Origin: Chrysemys picta bellii
Taxonomy: Eukaryota; Chordata; Testudines; Emydidae
Length of the DNA: 64,000 nt
Assembly: GCF_011386835.1 (NCBI RefSeq)
Contig: NC_088800.1
Location: 19,688,572 to 19,752,571, forward strand
Direction: 5' to 3'
In this document: piece after piece, positions 25,501-37,500 of the stretch
Numbering within the stretch: the stretch's first letter is position 1
Layout of the letters: the number at the start of each line of letters is the position of its first letter
The notes under the pieces: model-generated
Database searches by the model: none
The model's input: only the letters and a program-made list of their open reading frames with translations
Told to the model about the DNA's origin: nothing
Made by a program: the position numbers and the translations under genes

Positions 25501-28500
25501 GAGGTGCCAACGGCTGCATGAGATGACTCCTGTGCACGCCCTTCCCCCGACCGAGTACTGCTGCAAGAAATCTCCGGTGCAGGGACGCACCGACACCTAA
25601 AGTGGATCACCCACAGGGACACACATCTCGAAGAACCATTGTTATTGCACAAGGTGAGTAACTTCTTCTTATAAGCATTTGATAAATAACGTACTGCTGA
25701 ATCCACCTTAATTGGGATACCCAAGTTGCTCATCTTTCATTCTGATTAAGGAGAATTTCTGACTAACGAGGTGGTGCACTTTTTGCTTGTATCTGAAATG
25801 GTTCTCAAATTGCTTTGTTTTGCTCACATTTAACTTGCTGGTTCTCTGAAGAAATAAAGATGTTATAGGTCTGTCACTTACAAAACAAACAACACCACAC
25901 AGAACAACAACAGTTATTTTTACCCAGATTGAGCTAAAATTGAACTACCAAATTCAGGACCTTCCAGCATCCTACCAGTCCTCTACTATTTACATCCTTA
26001 AAAGGGTTAATTTTCATCAGTGTTTCAAAGAGCCTAGAGGGAGATTGTTAAAACACTTCTGCTTTGGCAAACAAGCACTGGCAGAGGCCAAGGATTTTTG
26101 AAAGGTGTCAAAGCACCATCAGCCTCTGAACATTACAAAGACATAGTATCCCTATTTGAGTACCACTACTCATATGTTGGCATCCCAATTAAGTAGAATT
26201 CCTTGGTAGTATAGCTTGGCTATCCTGGGAAGTATCCCAACTGAATTGTGTCCTGATTAAGTGGAGGGTGCAGTACAGCCATGAAGAAACATCTTATATT
26301 TTACAATATTTGCATAGCAGAATACAGTTCACAAGTACAGCATTAGTAACTACTGTAAATTCTTGTATTGTAGTGTCAGTTACTTGGAAGATATTTTGTA
26401 TATTAAAATATGATACTGTGCAAGCAGGTTGTACAGTAAATATATTGTCTTTATAATTCATTGATGGGCAGCCCTTAAAATAAAATAGTAAGATGCCTTA
26501 CATAGCTGCTAATGTACTGTGTTGGTTGCTTACAATATCTCACCTGCTTGCTGTCACCCAATCCTGCCATTGTATAGAACCGTACATCCCAATGGCATTT
26601 CTTGAAGCAGATGAATGGCGGGGTTGGGCCTCACCTTATATTCAGAAACAATATGGCCCATTAGACTGAAATTGAATGGTTTGAGGCCAGTCTGAGTACA
26701 GGGGTGGTGAACAATTACTGGACTACTGCCATATCTCAATCTCGAGCTGGGTTTTTAAAAACTAAATTTTATTTATTTTAAAAGTTTTCCACGTTAGCTT
26801 CAATAACAACAGGGCCCTCCTCCAATTCACCTATTTTGGCAAGGAATGAACAAAATAAACCTTTTTTCTTCCAGAGAGAAGGAAGGAAGAGGGGTTGAAA
26901 GAGGAAGAGAGAGTTATGGGGGCTTTAAAAATAACACTGCTCTACAGCCAAAATGCTTCTGAAATAAATGTAGTCAAACTTTACTAATTCTGGGTCACTG
27001 AGAACGAAAATGATGCTTAAAATTGTTGATTGGCTCTAGTTTTCAAGATATGCTATTGGGTCAGTATATACGACCCTTGACTTGGGAATGGCGGAGGATA
27101 AGGGAGTTATAAAGGGAAGGGATCTCAATTTAAACCAGAAATGACTAAAATACATCTTTGACTGGATCTACGAATAAATCTATGACTGGGTTTGGACAGT
27201 ACTTGCTTTTTAAGCAAAACAATGAATGATGCAATCTGAAGCTGGTATTGCGTCATACATGATATGAATTGCATCATGTTATTCCTAGAAGTCATGGACG
27301 ATGCAATCATAACGAAACTTACATCACTCTGCCCTATATCAGCTCTAGAAATCATACAGTGTCCTGCTCTCTTATTTGTCAGTGTTTGATTTTGCAAAGG
27401 GACACATTTTTGTTTAGCCAAAGTGAGCAGAGATGCCTCGTACTTGTGTGAACAGTGCAGATAACTTCTGCTATGTTTGTGGTGAAGTGACTTTTGCATC
27501 ACAAAAGCGCAGTATAACCACTATGGTTAAGAAAGCCTATCACCTTTATTTTGGCTGCAAAATTGGAGATCAGGACAAGAGGTGGGCCCCACACATATGC
27601 TGCAACACTTGTGCAACAAATCTTCGCCAGTGGTTGAACAGGAAAAGGAAATCTATGCCTTTTGCAGTGCCAATGATTTGGAGAGAGCCAACAGATCATA
27701 CCAGCAATTGTTACTTCTGCATGGTGCCTCCAGTTGGGAAAGGTGTGTCAAAGAAGAAAAAGTGGACTGTGCATTATCCAAACATTCCATCAGCTATACG
27801 CCCAGTACCCCACGGAGAAGGACTGCTGGTTCCTGATGCACCAGAATCATTCTCACTTGAGTCAGACGAGGAAGAGGAAGAGGATGAAACTTCTGGTACT
27901 GAACCATCAATGTCACAGGACCCACATTTTCTCCCATCCTCCTCCTCTGAACCACACCTCATAACACAAGGTGAACTGAATGAATGACCTTGTCAGGGAT
28001 TTGGAACTACCCAAGAGTAAGACAGAGCTGTTGGGCTCCAGACTACAGCAGTGGTATCTCCTGGCAGGTGATGTTAGGGTTTCCATGTTCCGTGACCGTC
28101 AAAAGGATCTTGTCCCATTCTTCTTCATGGAAGGTGATCTTGTAGCCTGCGACAACATCGACGGTGTGATGGCAGCCCTCGACATCGTTCACGATCCAGA
28201 TAAGTGGAGACTGTTCATTGATTCATCGAAGACGAGTCTTAAAGCTGTTTTACTGCATAATGGCAATGTTTTGCCATCAATTCCAGTTGGTCATGCAGTC
28301 CATATGAAGGAAACCTATGACAACATGAAACAACTTTTGAGGTGCATAAACTATGACCAACATCAGTGGCAGCTTTGTGGCGATTTGAAGGTTGTTGCTC
28401 TCTTACTTGATCTGCAGACTGGATACACAAAGTACTGCTGTTTTCTCTGCGAATGGGATAGTCATGCAAGAGATTCCCACTACATCAAGAAAGATTGGCC

Positions 28501-31500
28501 ACTCCGACAGTCATTGGAGCCTGGGAGGAAAAGTGTTCAGTATCCACCACTTGTTGAATCAAGGAAGATTTTGTTACCACCCTTACACATCAAGCTGGGT
28601 CTGATGAAGAACTTTGTCAAGGCCATTGACAAAACACAAGCAGCTTTCTAGTACCTCCGTGGAAAATTTCCAAGGTTAAGTGAAAGTAAGATAAAGGAAG
28701 GTGTCTTTGTTGGTCCTCAGATTCGTGAACTTCTTCGAGATGATGCATTTGACCATGCACTACGTGGCAAGGAAAAGACGGCCTGGAAAGCCTTCCAGTT
28801 AGTGGCAATAAATTTTCTCGGAAACAACAAGGCAGACAACTACAGGTTGTTGGTGGAAAACCTCCTCAAGGCATACAAAAGCCTTGGTTGCAACATGTCA
28901 CTAAAGATACATTTTTTGCACTCTCATCTAGATTTTTTTCCACCGAACTGCGGAGCAGTGAGCAACGAGCACGGCGAGCGATTTCACCAGGACATTGCAA
29001 CAATGGAGAAATGCTATCCGGGCAAATGGAGCCCATCAGTGCTTGCAGATTATTGCTGGACAGTGACAAGAGATGCTCCATTTAATGAATACAAGAGACA
29101 AGCCAAGAAGCGCCGAGTAGACACTGAATAGGACTGAACTATGTACATAATAGTTTTTTGCCTTTTGTTTCATAATAAATTTTATGTATATAACCCTTTT
29201 GCTGATTTTTAAAGTGTTACATAAACAGGGCAGGTGAAATATTATCATGTAAAGCAACCATAAACACATGAAAAGACCTAGGTTTACAATTCATGATTAA
29301 AACTCTACTATCTACACAATATACATAGACATAAAATGTAAAAACTTAAATATCTTAGAAACAGTAGCCAATCAGTTGTTTTAATTGTCATATTTGAATT
29401 CAGCACATCAAAATACATAATAAATAGCACATTTTATCTCTGAAGCAGCCGACTTCTCAAAAATTGTAGACCAGTGTAATCATAACAAAAATGATTCTAT
29501 ATTAAAGAGGCGGCTAATGCTTCCCAGGATGCTGAGGGTGAGAGGCAGGAGTGCATGATTCAGTATAATAGTAACGATAATGCTAACTTAGTGGGTGTTC
29601 CCTGTTGATCTGATAACTTCTCTGCTTTCTACCTCATGGTTTCAGTAGCCCAGGATACTGACATCTACTTATGTCTCACTAAACAAAATGCTCGCTGTGA
29701 TAGTTTAGCAAATGAATGCATCTTTTTCAAATATTTAGCAGAGACATATTTCTGCTTCTTTTTTACTTACAGGCGCACACATAGGCATTGGCATCAGTGG
29801 TGAGGAAGGAATGCAAGCAGTCTTGGCCAGCGATTACTCCTTTGCCCAATTCAGATACCTTAAGCAGCTCCTGCTTGTTCATGGCAGGTGGTCCTATTTC
29901 AGAATGTGCAAGTTCTTGTGTTATTTCTTCTACAAAAACTTTTCCTTCACTCTGGTGCATTTCTGGTTTGGCTTCTTCTGTGGCTTCTCAGCTCAGGTTA
30001 GTTTTTGGGAGTTAAGTTTATAAACCAACAAAACAATGTTGTGTATGTTTAATGTAGCCACCTATGAAAAGGGGTGTTTTTTTAATTATTGGATAATTAG
30101 AAATCAGAAAATTGAACTGAACAATCCAAATGTTTGAGTGAAAATCATTTGGAATTTAATTAAAATCATATTAGTCTTTATTTTCTTTAAAAAAAATTAA
30201 CCTGACTGTAATTATTATATTTAATGATTTCCTTCATTTCCTCCAAATTGTTGAGACATTTCGTGATTTCATTTGTTAGGCCAGGCTGCCTTATGCTTAA
30301 AGGAAAAAAGAGAACCATATGTCTTAATCCAGTAAATAGTTTCTTTAGGGCTAAATTCTGAGGCTTGATTGTGTGGTTGTCAGGAGTGCTTAAATCTATA
30401 AATTCTGCAGGTCACATAAGTAGGCTCCATGCCAAGCCAACTGATCCTAACTAAGCTCTAGCCAAAGTGTAAGGTAACATAAGGGTGTCTTGCAAAGCTG
30501 CTTGGGGACATGGGGAACTCCTCATGTCCTTCAGCAAATCCTGCTTTTCCTATTTCCTCATGTTTGATCTGCAGAAGTTACTGAAAGCCCAAGGCCTTCA
30601 ATAAACATCAACCAGCTGCTGTCAGCGGGGGAGACCAGGAGTAGAGTCCCTGTATTTATTTGTTTATTTTAATTATATTCTTGGGCAATTAGGAGCGGTT
30701 ATTGTGGGTGATTATTTCTCACCTTCAAGTTGTAGTGGGGGACATGGGTCTTCAGTCCAGTGGGCCCTGAATCTGATGTGTCCTGGCTGATCATTTCAGA
30801 TTTGTTAGATAGCAATAGTGAATTAGACGAGTGAGGCCCCTTTAAGTTTCTCCAGCTTTAGGGTTACCATATTTTGAGCCTCCTAAAGGAGGACACTCCA
30901 CGGGCCCCCGGCCCCGCCCCTTCCCCGCCCCAACTCCGCCCCTTCCCCAAAGTCCCCGCCCCAACTCTGCCCCCTCCCCTGCTTCCCGCGAATATTTGAT
31001 TCGCGGGAAGCCTGAAGCAGGTAAGGGGGGGGGGGAAGGAGGTGCGTCTCCAGCCTGGGTCGGCCCGCCCAGCACTGCCGGCCCCCGGGCCCCCGGCCGA
31101 GCACCCCCGGCCCGGCCGACCGCCGGCCCCCGAGCCCCCGGCCCGGCCGACCCCCGAGCCGCCGGCCCCCGAGCCCCCGGCCTGGCCGACCGCCGGCCCC
31201 CGAGCCCCCGAGCCGCCAGCCCCCGAGCCCCCGGCCCGGCCGACCGCCGGCCCCCGAGCCGCCGGCCCCCGAGCCGGCCGACCGCCGGCCCGCATGTCCC
31301 GATTTTCCCGGACATGTCCGGCTTTTTGGGATTTCCCCCCAGACGGGGATTTGGAGCCCAAAAAGCCGGACATGTCCGGGAAAATCCGGACGTATGGTAA
31401 CCCTATCCAGCTTCCTTTCTGTCATTGGGAAGAACCAGCCCTTTCCCAACTCCCTTGTCCAGAGGTAGGGAGGCACTACATATACACAGTATCCTCCAGA

Positions 31501-34500
31501 TTAAAAGTGTCATCTATACTAGTCAATGTTCAGTTTTGAATAAGAAAAAAACAAACCCTTTACTCTTGTTTGAATTTGAATGCATAGTCACATACTTATT
31601 GAATGCTTGTTTGTATATATGAATATTTACTCAAAATCCTAGGGATTTTCATCTGGGTCTCTCTCTGTTGGGAAAGAGTAAAGGGTAGTAACTGGGGCTG
31701 CACTGGAAATCTGTATTTTGGAGGCCCACATTATAGTGAGATGTTGCTAAAAGCATAGCAAAGGGCTCTCTCAAAATCTTTCACCTCAGTTGGAGATACA
31801 TGCAACATTCCATGGGTTAATACTCTTCCTCCACTGCCATCCCCTGAAGACGTGCATACCCTCCCTCTCAAATCCATCAGTCCTTCCACTCCCATTCCTC
31901 TTGACACACTGTACTTCCCCCTACATCTCCAAAAGCCTTTACTAGGTAGCTCTCCAAACCAGGCAGCTGTGCCTCACAGCAACTGTGTTGGTGTCATCAG
32001 ATCATTTTGTGACCTTTGGCTTATTGGGTGATTATTCAGATGGGCAGTGAGACCTCCTCTGGTGGTTCAATTGGGAAATTAGTAGGTAACCCTTTGGTTA
32101 TTGAGCTGGGCAAGCTTCCTAGCAGGCAAAGAGGGTGGCATTGCGGAAGTGGGTCTCCCCTGTCTACTTTGAGGGGTGATGTCAGGAAAAGGGTGTACTC
32201 AGGAAGGATACTGACTCTTCAAACTCAATACTGGGGCCGGGGAGAGACATGGGCTGCAGCAGCAGTGCCATTGTCTGTAGATGCATGCAATGGCAACCTG
32301 GGAAGGGGAACCATTCCTGAGGTCTGCTGTCATGATTTCAGAAAAGAGAGGATCAGGAATTGTATAAAACCATGAATAATGGTAGAAATATTTTAAATGT
32401 CTGAGCCTTGGGAAACAACATTTGTATTTCTGGGGAAGGAGAGACATTTCATAATTACAGCAATTAAACATAAAATTTGATATGATTTATAGAGCTACAT
32501 AGTGTTGGAAAGCTTTTATTGAACACTAGAACATTAATATTCTTTTCATGAATACTTTGCCATTTTGGCTCATCTTTATAAACTTAATAGATGGAAGAAA
32601 GAATTTTCTCAGCAGTATAAACTATACATCTTAATTTTGTTTTTACATAATCTGGTGTAAAGGCATAAGGTTTTCTAGCCATTCTGATTGATTCAAAATA
32701 GAGGACAAATTTCCATGACTATGTTTTGAATAATAGACTTATTAACGCTGTTTTGAATAATAGACTCATTAACGCTGCATATTCTCTCAACCCACTGTAC
32801 TTTGTGGAATGCACCAAAAATACATAATGTTGAAAATGAGAGGGCTTTGCTTGAATGTGGATCTTAGGAAGAACTTGTGGAGGGATTCTCTTGCATGACC
32901 TATGCAAAAATGGAAATCTATAGGATAAAACTCTAGTGTAAAATGGCACAAGGAAAGGAAATTAAGTAATCTGATGGCAAACATAGCAGTATGACTGGGG
33001 GCCATCAGCTTAACTGCCAGTATACTGGAAACTGTGTCAATCTTTTATTTTTTCTTCAGAAAAACTCTAAGACTTGCACTTCTGTTCTACATTCAGGTGG
33101 TTGTCAGGAACATGTTGCAATCAGAGGTTGTCAGCTCTTGGCCTTTGACCTCAGACCTCCCAGTACACACTAGACCAGAGGATGTTTTAGATCCCACATT
33201 GTTAGGCAATGTATCAACACACAGTAAGAGGCCATTCCTGCCCTGAAAGGCTTACATTCTAAATAGGCAAGATAGACAAGGATTGGGAGGGGAAACAGAG
33301 GCACAGAAGTGAACTGACTTGACTGAGGTCACACAACAGGTCAGTGGCAGATCTGTGATTAGACCCAGGTCTCCTGACTCCCAATCCAGGGTCCTATTTC
33401 TGGACAATACAGACTCTTGGAAGAAGCTGAGCATGCACTGGGCTGCCTTCTTGGTAAGACAGTTTGTCAAAATCACATTAAAGTGGTGTTCCACATTCTA
33501 CACTGGCTCTCCATGCACTTCAAAGTCCTGGTCCTAATTTTTAAAGTCCTTAGTGGGTTAAAGATTAAACTACCTCAGAGATGTCCTCTCTGTGACTTGC
33601 CACAACAGCCACGTGTAGCGAAGCGAGACTCACCGGCGCGGTGCCTCCTGACGGTTATCCTGGGAATTAGCTCTTGTCCAGCACGGAGCGCCCTCTGCAG
33701 GCTGGTGTCTCGCCTGCCTTAGGGCCCCCGTGTCCCTCCTGGACCCCGGTGCCCCTTTTCCTCTGGGTTCTGCCCCCAGCAGTAACCCACAGTCTGGGTC
33801 TCCCCTCCCAGGGGAACCCCCAACCCTCTATCCCCACCTTGCCTCGGTGGCTACTGCCAGTCATCATCTAGCCCCCACTCACTGGGGCAAACTGAAGTCT
33901 GTAAAAGGCCACTCGTCATTGGCAAGGGGGCGTGGTCGGACCAACTGCCTCTGCCTAACCCTGGGCTGCAGCCTCTGTAACCCCAGACCTGTTTTGGCCT
34001 TTTAGCAAGGCCCACAGCCTGGGGATTTACCAGGCTGGAGCTCCTCAGCTCCCCTTGCCTTTCCCTAGCCCTGCTCCATTCCCTGTACCCTGAGCTCCCA
34101 GGCAGCCAGGTCCTTTTCTCTCCAGAGCAAGAGAGACTGACTCAGCTCCTGGCTCATAGCCCTTTCATAGGGCCAGCTGTGGCCTGATAGGGGCGTGGCC
34201 CCAGCTGGGCTGCTTCCCTAATCAGCCTATCCTTTTTTCAGGAGCAGGGCAACTGTCCCGCTACGTGCCTCCCCTCACCCCAAAAAATCCCCACCACTGG
34301 AGGTGGGGGGACTCTTGGCCTGGGCTCCCCGAGGCTACCCCTCCAGGACTGCCCACTTCATCTCTGAAACCTCCCAGCTTCTGGCCATCTCCTGCGTGTG
34401 GGCCTCCGCCTTCCGGCAGGCCTGCTCCTCAGCCTTGAGCCGTGCCCTCAGGTACATATCTCCCAGACCCTCCACCCTCAGGGTCTGGGTCCACTTGGTG

Positions 34501-37500
34501 GCCTGTTCCATGACCACCAGGCTCCCGGCCTCTTGCAGGCCCCACTCTGTCTGGGTTTCCTCTTTGGCAACTGGCTCGGCGACAGTCTGGGTCCCAACCT
34601 CCTGCTGGGTCCCCTCCATCTCCGTCGCTTCCTCCGCCACCTCCCATGGGTGGCCTAATGACCGGTCAGCCATTATTCCTGCAGCCTCCACCATATCCAG
34701 TGTTGCCCCTTCCGGGCCCCCAGGCACCTTCTTCGGCTACCCCTCAGTTTCCTTGAGGGGGCAGTGCCTCCTAATGTGGACCAGTGTATGGCAGCCCCAG
34801 CAGGCTCCCTGCCTCTTTCCTGCCTTGGGTCTTTCTTGGTCCCTCTCAGGTCCCACCCTTTCGCCAGGGCGGATCTGGACCCTCCATCTCAGGCCTGGGC
34901 ATGCCCACTGCATATGCCCTTATCGTCCACAGGCCCAACATGTCCATAGCCACCTGAGTTCCCTCAGCTGGCAGACTGTCCTAAGGATTTGCCCCTGTCC
35001 CTGCTTGGGCTGAGGTGCCCTGCCCCCTACCCCAGTAGGGACAATCCCTTTGTAAATGTCCATGCTTTGTACAGGCATAACACGCCCTATGTTCCCTGCC
35101 CGGACTCTGGGTCCTAGCACTGGGCTTTCCATCCCGCTCTCGGCGGCTCCTCCGAAACAGTTTTACCAGGCCCCCTGCTCCTCCGCCAGCTGGCCCAACT
35201 TTTCATGTTGGGCCCACTGCACCTCCCAGAGTCCCTGTGGGTCATCAGCCCCCTTTTGCCAGGGAGCTGAGACCTGTCCACAACCAGGGGTAGCAGCTGG
35301 GGCCTCTGCAAAGAAAGCCCCAGTATACCCGGGATCCATCATCCCTTCCTGTAGCTCCAAGCAATAGTCCCACAGTCCTTGCCCTGCCCCTTATATCAGG
35401 GGTGGACCACATGTGCCCACATTCTCCACCACATTTAGCGAAGCGAGACCTACCAGCTCAGCGCCTCCTGCTGGTTATCCTGGGAATTAGCTCTTGTCCA
35501 GCCCGGAACGCCCTCTGCAGGCCGGTGTCTCACCTGCCTTAGGGCCCCCGTGTCCCTCCTGGATCCCAGTGCCCCTTTTCCTCTGGGTTCTGCCCCCAGC
35601 AGTAACCCATAGTCTGGGTCTTCCCTCCCAGGGGAACCCCCAACCCTCTATCCCCACCTTGCCTCAGTGGCTACTGCCAGTCATCATCTAGCCCCCACTC
35701 ACTGTGGCAAACTGCAGTCTGTAAAAGGCCACTCGTCATTGGCAAGGGAGCCTGGTCGGACCAGCTGACTCTGCCTAACCCTGGGCTGCAGCCTCTGCAA
35801 CCCCAGTACCTGTTTTGGCCTTTTAGCAAGGTCCACAACCTGGGGATTTACCAGGCTGGAGCTCCCCAGCTCCCCTTGCCTTTCCCCAGCCCTGCTCCAT
35901 TCCCTGTACCCTGAGCTCCCAGGCAGCCAGGCCCTTCTCTCTCCAGAACAAGAGAGAGACTGACTCAGTCTTGGCTCACAGCTCTTTTAGATGGCCAGCT
36001 GTGGCCTGATGGGGCGTGGCCCTAGCTGTGGCTGCTTCCCCAATCAGCCTAGCCTTTTTTCAGGAGCAGGGCAACTGCCCCACTACATTATGTTCACCAG
36101 GAACTCTGACTGTCCCCGAGGTGCAATTTTTGGGGACAGGTGATAGAGCATGCTATCATGAAGGCACAATGACTGCTCTCATTCCACTTGCTTTCCTGCA
36201 GTAATGGAAAGTTGCAGAATGGCTCAGAAATATTTCTCCTGGAGACAAACCAATCCCGTGTAGAAAAACAAACAGGGATGGGGGTACTTTTGTACAGTAG
36301 TGATGTTCCTGGATACCTTATGAATAACCAGATAAATTAGATTGCTGTGCTTGAAATTACAAATCTAAACTATTTCCTGATTTTCTACATCTCATTATAG
36401 TAGCTATTCAATTGAGAATATAGGAGAAGAGGACTTTCATTATACTGTTAAGAACTATGGCTGAAATATTACAAAGTGGACATAGAAATTTAAGCTTAAG
36501 CACCTGACTGTATGTAGCTGATTTTCACAGATGCTAAGCACCTACAAATCCCACTGACTTGCTCAGCACCTCTGAAAACCAGGACACATATACCTTGGTG
36601 CCTACTGTAGATTTAGGAATGTAATTGTAGGCACTCAAATGGGAAAATTTTGACCTATAGTTACATGATACAATAGATTAACCGATTACAGTAACAATTT
36701 TTGGACACTCCTTGTGTAGCATAAATGTGCCAGTCTATCCATTCCCCACAGAAGAGAAATATATACACTTATTAGGAGAAGAGAATATATTTTTCTCCAC
36801 TGGAGTTTTGAGTTTTCTTTTAATGAAAACACAGGGTGAAATGCTGGCCCTTTTGAAGTCAGTAGCAAAACTACTGACTGGAATGGGTGCAGGATTTCAT
36901 CCACAGTCCGATTTTGTATGAAAATCTCTGTAGTATTCTCCCTGGTTTTTATCTCCTTCCATTCTTTGATTCATTTGAAGAGCTAATATATCTAGAGTAG
37001 GACCTAAAAAAAAATCTGAACATCTATATCTTCTTTCATGTGCATTTACAGTTACCTACACTGCGCAGCTGAAAACTCTTGGACAGATATAGACAGATTA
37101 GGCTTGTCTAGATGCAATGTTGACTTCAAAACAGCCTTATAATTACGTAAAGAGATGTGTTGTAATTCTTTACTACCTTAGGCCTTGTCTACACTACGAG
37201 AGTAGTTCGATTTTACTTGCATCGAATTTTTGTAATCGATATTGCAAAGTCGAACGTGTGTGTCCACACTAAGGACAGTAATTCGACTTTGTGCGTCCAC
37301 ACTAACGGTGATAGCGTCGACATTCGAAGCGGTGCACTGTGGTCAGCTATCCCACAGTTCCCGCAGTCCCCTCTGCCCATTGGAATTCTGGGTGTAGCCG
37401 GCAATGCCTTCTGGGTAACAAAATGAGTCGAGGGTGCTTTTGGGAAACTGTCGTCATCCGTCCATCACTCCCGCCCTCCCTCCCTGAAAGCGCCGGCGGG

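Larger units (their letters stand above)
20062..25670 (+). mobile_element. DIRS-type tyrosine-recombinase retrotransposon
   Basis: A 5.6-kb element with inverted terminal repeats (20062-20243 and 25455-25670), an internal complementary region near the 3' end (25313-25409), a gag-like frame, RT-RNase H and a tyrosine recombinase, in the order expected for DIRS. No target duplication, as expected for recombinase insertion. All reading frames are broken, and a hAT MITE is inserted at 21223. It lies 87 bp after an ATP8B4 splice donor, sense to the gene. Confidence 0.88.
19975..29772. other. Intron, 9.8 kb, dominated by two transposons
   Basis: Holds the DIRS element (20062-25670) and the CACTA-like element (26935-29476). 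The 1.26 kb between them (25671-26934) shows nothing I recognise. Confidence 0.75.
33614..36087 (-). mobile_element. Gag-only LTR retroelement, minus orientation
   Basis: Two direct repeats of about 650 bp (33614-34265 and 35434-36087) flank a 1168-bp interior. Read on the minus strand, the interior has a purine-rich tract (GGGGTGAGGGGAGG) just before the 3' LTR at 34266 and two CCHC zinc knuckles, so transcription ran right to left. No pol or env sequence is visible, so this is a non-autonomous or deleted copy. No matching target duplication found. Its origin as endogenous retrovirus or another LTR class is not decided. Confidence 0.75.

Noticed and set aside
30842..31539. Several overlapping long ORFs on both strands (134-197 codons) around 31 kb
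   Set aside because: They lie in the GC-rich minisatellite of a hAT MITE; stop codons are rare there by composition, and the translations are Gly/Ala/Arg or Pro/Ala repeats in every frame.
34303..35013. 236-codon ORF on the + strand in the LTR element interior
   Set aside because: It is antisense to the strand carrying two in-register CCHC boxes and the purine tract, and has no domain-like features; GC-rich composition explains its length.
33614..36087. Tandem segmental duplication of 33.6 and 35.4 kb blocks
   Set aside because: The repeated blocks flank an interior with a gag remnant and purine tract in the position expected for LTRs.
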